From Apricaphanius iberus (taxonomy: Eukaryota > Chordata > Actinopteri > Cyprinodontiformes > Aphaniidae), in contig JAPXFQ010000351.1 of NCBI GenBank assembly GCA_028564705.1, forward strand, positions 1,054,001 through 1,118,000: a stretch of 64,000 nt of DNA. The letters run 5' to 3'. This document shows, piece by piece, positions 60,206 to 64,000 of the stretch. Each line of letters starts with the position of its first letter. Position 1 is the stretch's first letter. The notes beneath the pieces were generated by a model. That model saw nothing but the letters and a program-made list of their open reading frames with translations, was not told where the DNA came from and ran no database searches. Made by a program: the position numbers and the translations under genes.

Positions 60206-62750
60206 TAAACAATTGGCTTTGTAAAATAATTAGAGTTACTGGTAAAGTATAACAACATCACAAACAGAAACGACAGGAACCCCTGCTTCTCATCATCGTC
60301 ATTTCTGCTGCTGTGTGCGCCTTTGGAGCTGATCAGTTAGCATATCACAACTCTCCCTGCCAAGAGAGTTGTGGCTGCTAACGTCTTAGCTAATTTGTTA
60401 AAGGGCCAGTTTTGTACTTGGAGGGGCGCACCAAAAGATTTAGCCTGATGAGAAGGTCCGATCAGACTACACTGAAGTTCTGATAGTGGAAACAAGCCTT
60501 ATGCTCCCCTTACTAGAACAAACTTCCAGACCACTGCAAAACTGCTGAAAAACTGACAACTACAAACCATCTGCTTAGAGCTGCCTTTGAATAAGTGATT
60601 AATAATAGCTGGAATCTCATTTTTTTTAATGCGTCATATATTTTGTGTCTTTCATGTTGTGTTTTATGTTTTTATCGTTACTTTTATTTTATTCCCCAAT
60701 TATGTAAAGCACTTTTACGTATCTTGTTGTTGAAAATGTGCTATAAATATAAGTTGCCTTGCCATGACTCAGCAGATAAGAAAAACGGAAATGGAGTTCA
60801 GTAAAATATCTCTTTTTAATTATTTTGAGCTTCCATTCTCTGTCATGGAATACGCTAGGTTTGAAAATATCAGAGCTAAGGTAGGAAGGCATATTCTCAG
60901 ATCACAAAGGTTGCCTCTGTTTTAGTCATGCTAACAGGGCTAATCACTAAAGCAAAGACATAATGTACAAAATTACAAAAACATTTGAACCTGTCATTTT
61001 GTCTTTGTTTTAGCAACTTAGTCAGACTTTAATCTCTTGAAACAAACAGGTAGTGGATGAAAAATATCCCACCAATAGTTTCCTTGTGTAGACATTTATG
61101 CAGTCAAAATTTCAGGATGACCAGTTTACACAGACAACTCGACACCTAAAATAACTGTATCACATTTAGAATCTGTGAAATCCTTCTCATTGTTTAAAAC
61201 GGTAACAACATAACGCCCACGCACAAATGTGCAAGTGAATGTGCAGCCAAAAATCTGACCAGTTTCTACTCTGTGTTGGATGTCGACTGTGAGGGACGTG
61301 CACTACAGAGGATTAAATTGAGGTAACTCCCCTGTTGTATGAAGAACGTCTGCCAAACCAGAGAGCACAGCTGAAAACAGGCAACTAATCCATGATAACA
61401 GGGAAAAAGGGAGGAACATGATGTCTGCTAAGATACTCTACTCGCCATCACTTCTGTGTCCCCCTCCTCCATTCAGCTCTTCTAGCAGTCTTCACTAGCA
61501 GCAGCGCTTGATGTCACTGTTCCCATAGCAACCCAGGTATTAAGACCCGGCTTTTTCCCAGCTGTACTGGAAGGAATCTTGGGATACGTAGTGTTTGAAA
61601 GGATCTCATCATCCCAACCAGCGGCAGGCCATCTGGATCTTAGCTGTTAAAAAAATAACAGCAAAGACTCCTCCAGCGAGAAGTTTGACCCTCGTAGCTG
61701 CTGATTAAATAGCGGCCCCATCATGGCAGTGGATGTGCAAAGCTCTGTGGCAACGAGACTCCTCCTGCAAATTCTGGCTGTAGTTCAAATCAAGCAGATG
61801 GTGACAAACTGCTTTAAAAGAGAGCTTTTTTTCCGATGTGTTTTCACGTAAAAACACAAAATAAAATTAAATTGTTTGATTTCATTTCTCACATGTTTTA
61901 TCTAGAGATCAGTTCTGAATTACTTGAATTGAATAGGAGAACCACATGGAAATCTCATAAGATTTAAAAACTTCCAGTGAGAAATCCTGAGAGTTGATTG
62001 TTCCATTTGCCATTTCACTCTCCTTTTTCCACATACATTACAGCAATCTCTCTTTGTTTGTCCTTTCTACATATTTTAGCATCCAGATTATGTTCATATG
62101 GGGTCTTTCATGTCCTGGCACACAGAATATTCCCTAGCCCAAAGGCATGTTAACGCAGTCCACTATCATTATTATTCTTAATTTGATCAAACTAAAGAGA
62201 AAAATGTAGTATACACTGAAGAGAACTGTTGATAAAAGATGTCCTTACAATCTGATAAAACAAGGCTGAGTGGCTCTATATGAATATTTAACTTATGCAA
62301 TGCTGACAGCTACAAAAGACAGAAATGTAGAAATTAGATCAATAGCAGATTTTTGTGTTTGTTTCTGTTGAATTACAATTATAAGAGGGATTTGATGAGT
62401 TGTCAGTGCCACAGTACCTAAAGAACAAGCTCTAGAAATGCAGAAGGCCTCTGTTAAGTCGGAGTATTGCAAAAATATTATGTGGATTTGGTAAAACAAA
62501 GCCGCTGCTAAAGATTAGATTTGTTTTGCCTTTGACTTTTTTTATTGAAACTAATCTTTTCCTCCTCATAGCCTCAGTGATACCAGTGACCTTGTGCAGT
62601 TAAGTATTATCTAGGGTTTAGTGCATGCAGTAAGTACAAGAGATTTTGTTTTGTAATCCAGATACTTTACTCTTCACATGCATCATTTTATATTAGAACA
62701 AAAAGTGGATATTTCTCACTACCTGCATGATATTTTGATATTATTGCTAC
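60206..62750. other. No gene seen
   Basis: AT-rich sequence. About 60600-60765 ends with TATAAATATAAG, possibly a LINE tail. Earlier mark4 exons were looked for on the - strand and not found. Confidence 0.45.
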
Positions 62751-62752
62751 CA

Positions 62753-62861
62753 GTGTTGGGAGTAATGCATCATAAAAGTAACAAGTTACAGGAATATATT
62801 ATTTTTTCAGTAACTAAGTCATTTAATGCATTGCTTATAAAAATAAAGCAATATATTACTC
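62753..62861. mobile_element. hAT-like element end
   Basis: CAGTGTTGGGAGTAATGCAT and following TAACAAGTTAC words form the left end of the same MITE group whose right end is at 2527-2536. It is cut off by the Rex3-like LINE. Confidence 0.5.
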
Positions 62862-64000
62862 ATTCCATCCATCCATCATCTTCTGTTTATCCGGGGTCGG
62901 GTCGCGGGGGCAGTAGCCTAAAAAAGAGAGGCCCAGACTTCCCTCTCCCCGGCTACTTGGGCCAGCTCCTCGGGAGGAATCCCGAGGCGTTCCCAGGCCA
63001 GCTGGGAGACATAATCCCTCCAGTGGGTCCTGGGTCTTCCCCTGGGTCTCCTCTCGGTGGGACGTGCCCAGAACACCTCACCAGGGAGGCGTCCAGGAGG
63101 CATCCTGACCAGATGCCCGAGCAACCTCAGCTGGCTCCTCTCGATGTGGAGGAGCAGCGGCTCTACTCTGAGCCCCCTCCGGATGACCGAGCTTCTCACC
63201 CTATATCTAAGGGAGAGCCCAGCCACCCTACGCAGGAAACTCATTTCAGCCGCCTGTATCCGCGATCTCGTTCTTTCGGTCACCACCCAGCGTTCGTGAC
63301 CATAGATGAGGGTAGGAACGTAGATCGACCGGTAAATTGAGAGCTTTGACTTTCGGCTCAGCTCTCTCTTCACCACGACAGACCGGTGCAGCGCCCGCAT
63401 AACTGCAGACGCCTTACCAATCCGTCCATCGATCTCCCGCTCCATTTTTCCCTCATTCGTGAACAAGACCCCCAGATACCTAAACTCCCCCACTTGAGGA
63501 AGGACCTCATCCCCGACCCGGAGAAGGCACTCTACCCTTTTCCGGCTCAAGACCATGGTCTCGGATTTGGAGGTGCTGATCCTCATCCCAGCCGCTTCAC
63601 ACTCGGCTGCGAACCGCTCCAACGAGAGCTGTAGATCACGTTCAGATGAAGCCAACAAGACCACATCATCTGCGAAAAGCAGAGACCCGATCCTGAGGTC
63701 ACCAAAACGGATCGCCTCAACACCTTGGCTGCACCTAGAAATCCTGTCCATAAACATTATGAACAGGACCGGTGACAAAGGGCAACCTTGGCGGAGTCCA
63801 GCTCTCACCGGAAATGAGTCCGACTTACTGCCGGCAATGCGAACCAGACTCTGACACCGTTCATATGACAGCCCGTATCAAAGGGCCTGGTACCCCATAC
63901 TCCTGCAGTACCCCCCACAGGACACCCCAAGGGACACGGTCGAACGCCTTCTCCAAGTCCAAAAAGCACATGTAGACCGGTTTGGCGAACTCCCGCGCAC
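62862..64000 (-). mobile_element. Rex3-like (RTE-group) LINE, 3' part, broken
   Basis: On the - strand the reverse transcriptase reads FLDLEKAFDRVPW near 63950, GLRQGCPLSPVLF near 63790 and LFADDVVLL near 63670. The C-terminus follows: FRYLGVLF near 63480, YGHERWVVTERT near 63300, RRPRGRPRTHWRDY near 63040. The frame is broken near 63868 by a shift. The element ends in GATG/GGAT tandem repeats (62862-62880), the known Rex3 tail. It runs off the window end, and its start is not visible. Confidence 0.8.

Overview
The window is genomic DNA from a ray-finned (teleost) fish. It has spliced vertebrate genes with GT-AG introns and long AT-rich introns. It also holds many fish-type repeats: Tc1-like, hAT-like and Harbinger-like DNA elements, L2-like and Rex3-like LINEs, tRNA-derived SINEs and solo LTRs. 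Species cannot be told from the sequence.

Two host genes are supported. Muscle creatine kinase (ckm, + strand, coding 20593-22457) is complete: seven coding exons rebuild to exactly 381 residues with intact active-site residues. An upstream TATA box and a non-coding first exon near 19444-19552 are likely. Facing it tail to tail is a MAP/microtubule affinity-regulating kinase on the - strand (31915-54447), best matched to MARK4. Fifteen exons were placed; phases agree at every junction. They run from the kinase alpha-C region through the HRD and DFG segments, T-loop, UBA domain and spacer to the C-terminal KA1 domain. The exons for the P-loop and the VAIK lysine were not found and are probably past position 64000. 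Human MARK4 and CKM are likewise neighbours in convergent orientation, which supports the MARK4 call. An 83-nt exon (36460-36542) can be skipped or included. Inclusion shifts the frame so that the next exon and the first 65 nt of the last exon are read in a second frame ending before KA1. This matches the long and short isoforms known for human MARK4.

Layout: 1-18.7 kb is repeats, including an L2-like LINE (11.1-14.2 kb) broken by a solo LTR. 19.3-22.8 kb is ckm. 22.8-31.9 kb is intergenic, with hAT and Tc1 remnants. 31.9-54.5 kb is mark4, whose introns hold two inverted Tc1-like copies bracketing three exons, a TTAA-flanked element, a hairpin MITE and SINEs. 55.6-60.2 kb is an unusual foldback-like element. 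62.75-64 kb is a hAT-like end joined to a Rex3-like LINE.

The most unusual structure is at 55.64-60.17 kb. It carries dozens of copies of the 14-bp palindrome ACTAGTTAACTAGT (exact or degenerate) spaced about 30-31 bp apart with mostly different sequence between them. The copies form two arms that are partly reverse complements of each other, around a centre with one exon-like open frame. A younger solo LTR has inserted into the right arm. It resembles the arms of Drosophila Foldback elements in design, but I do not recognise the family.
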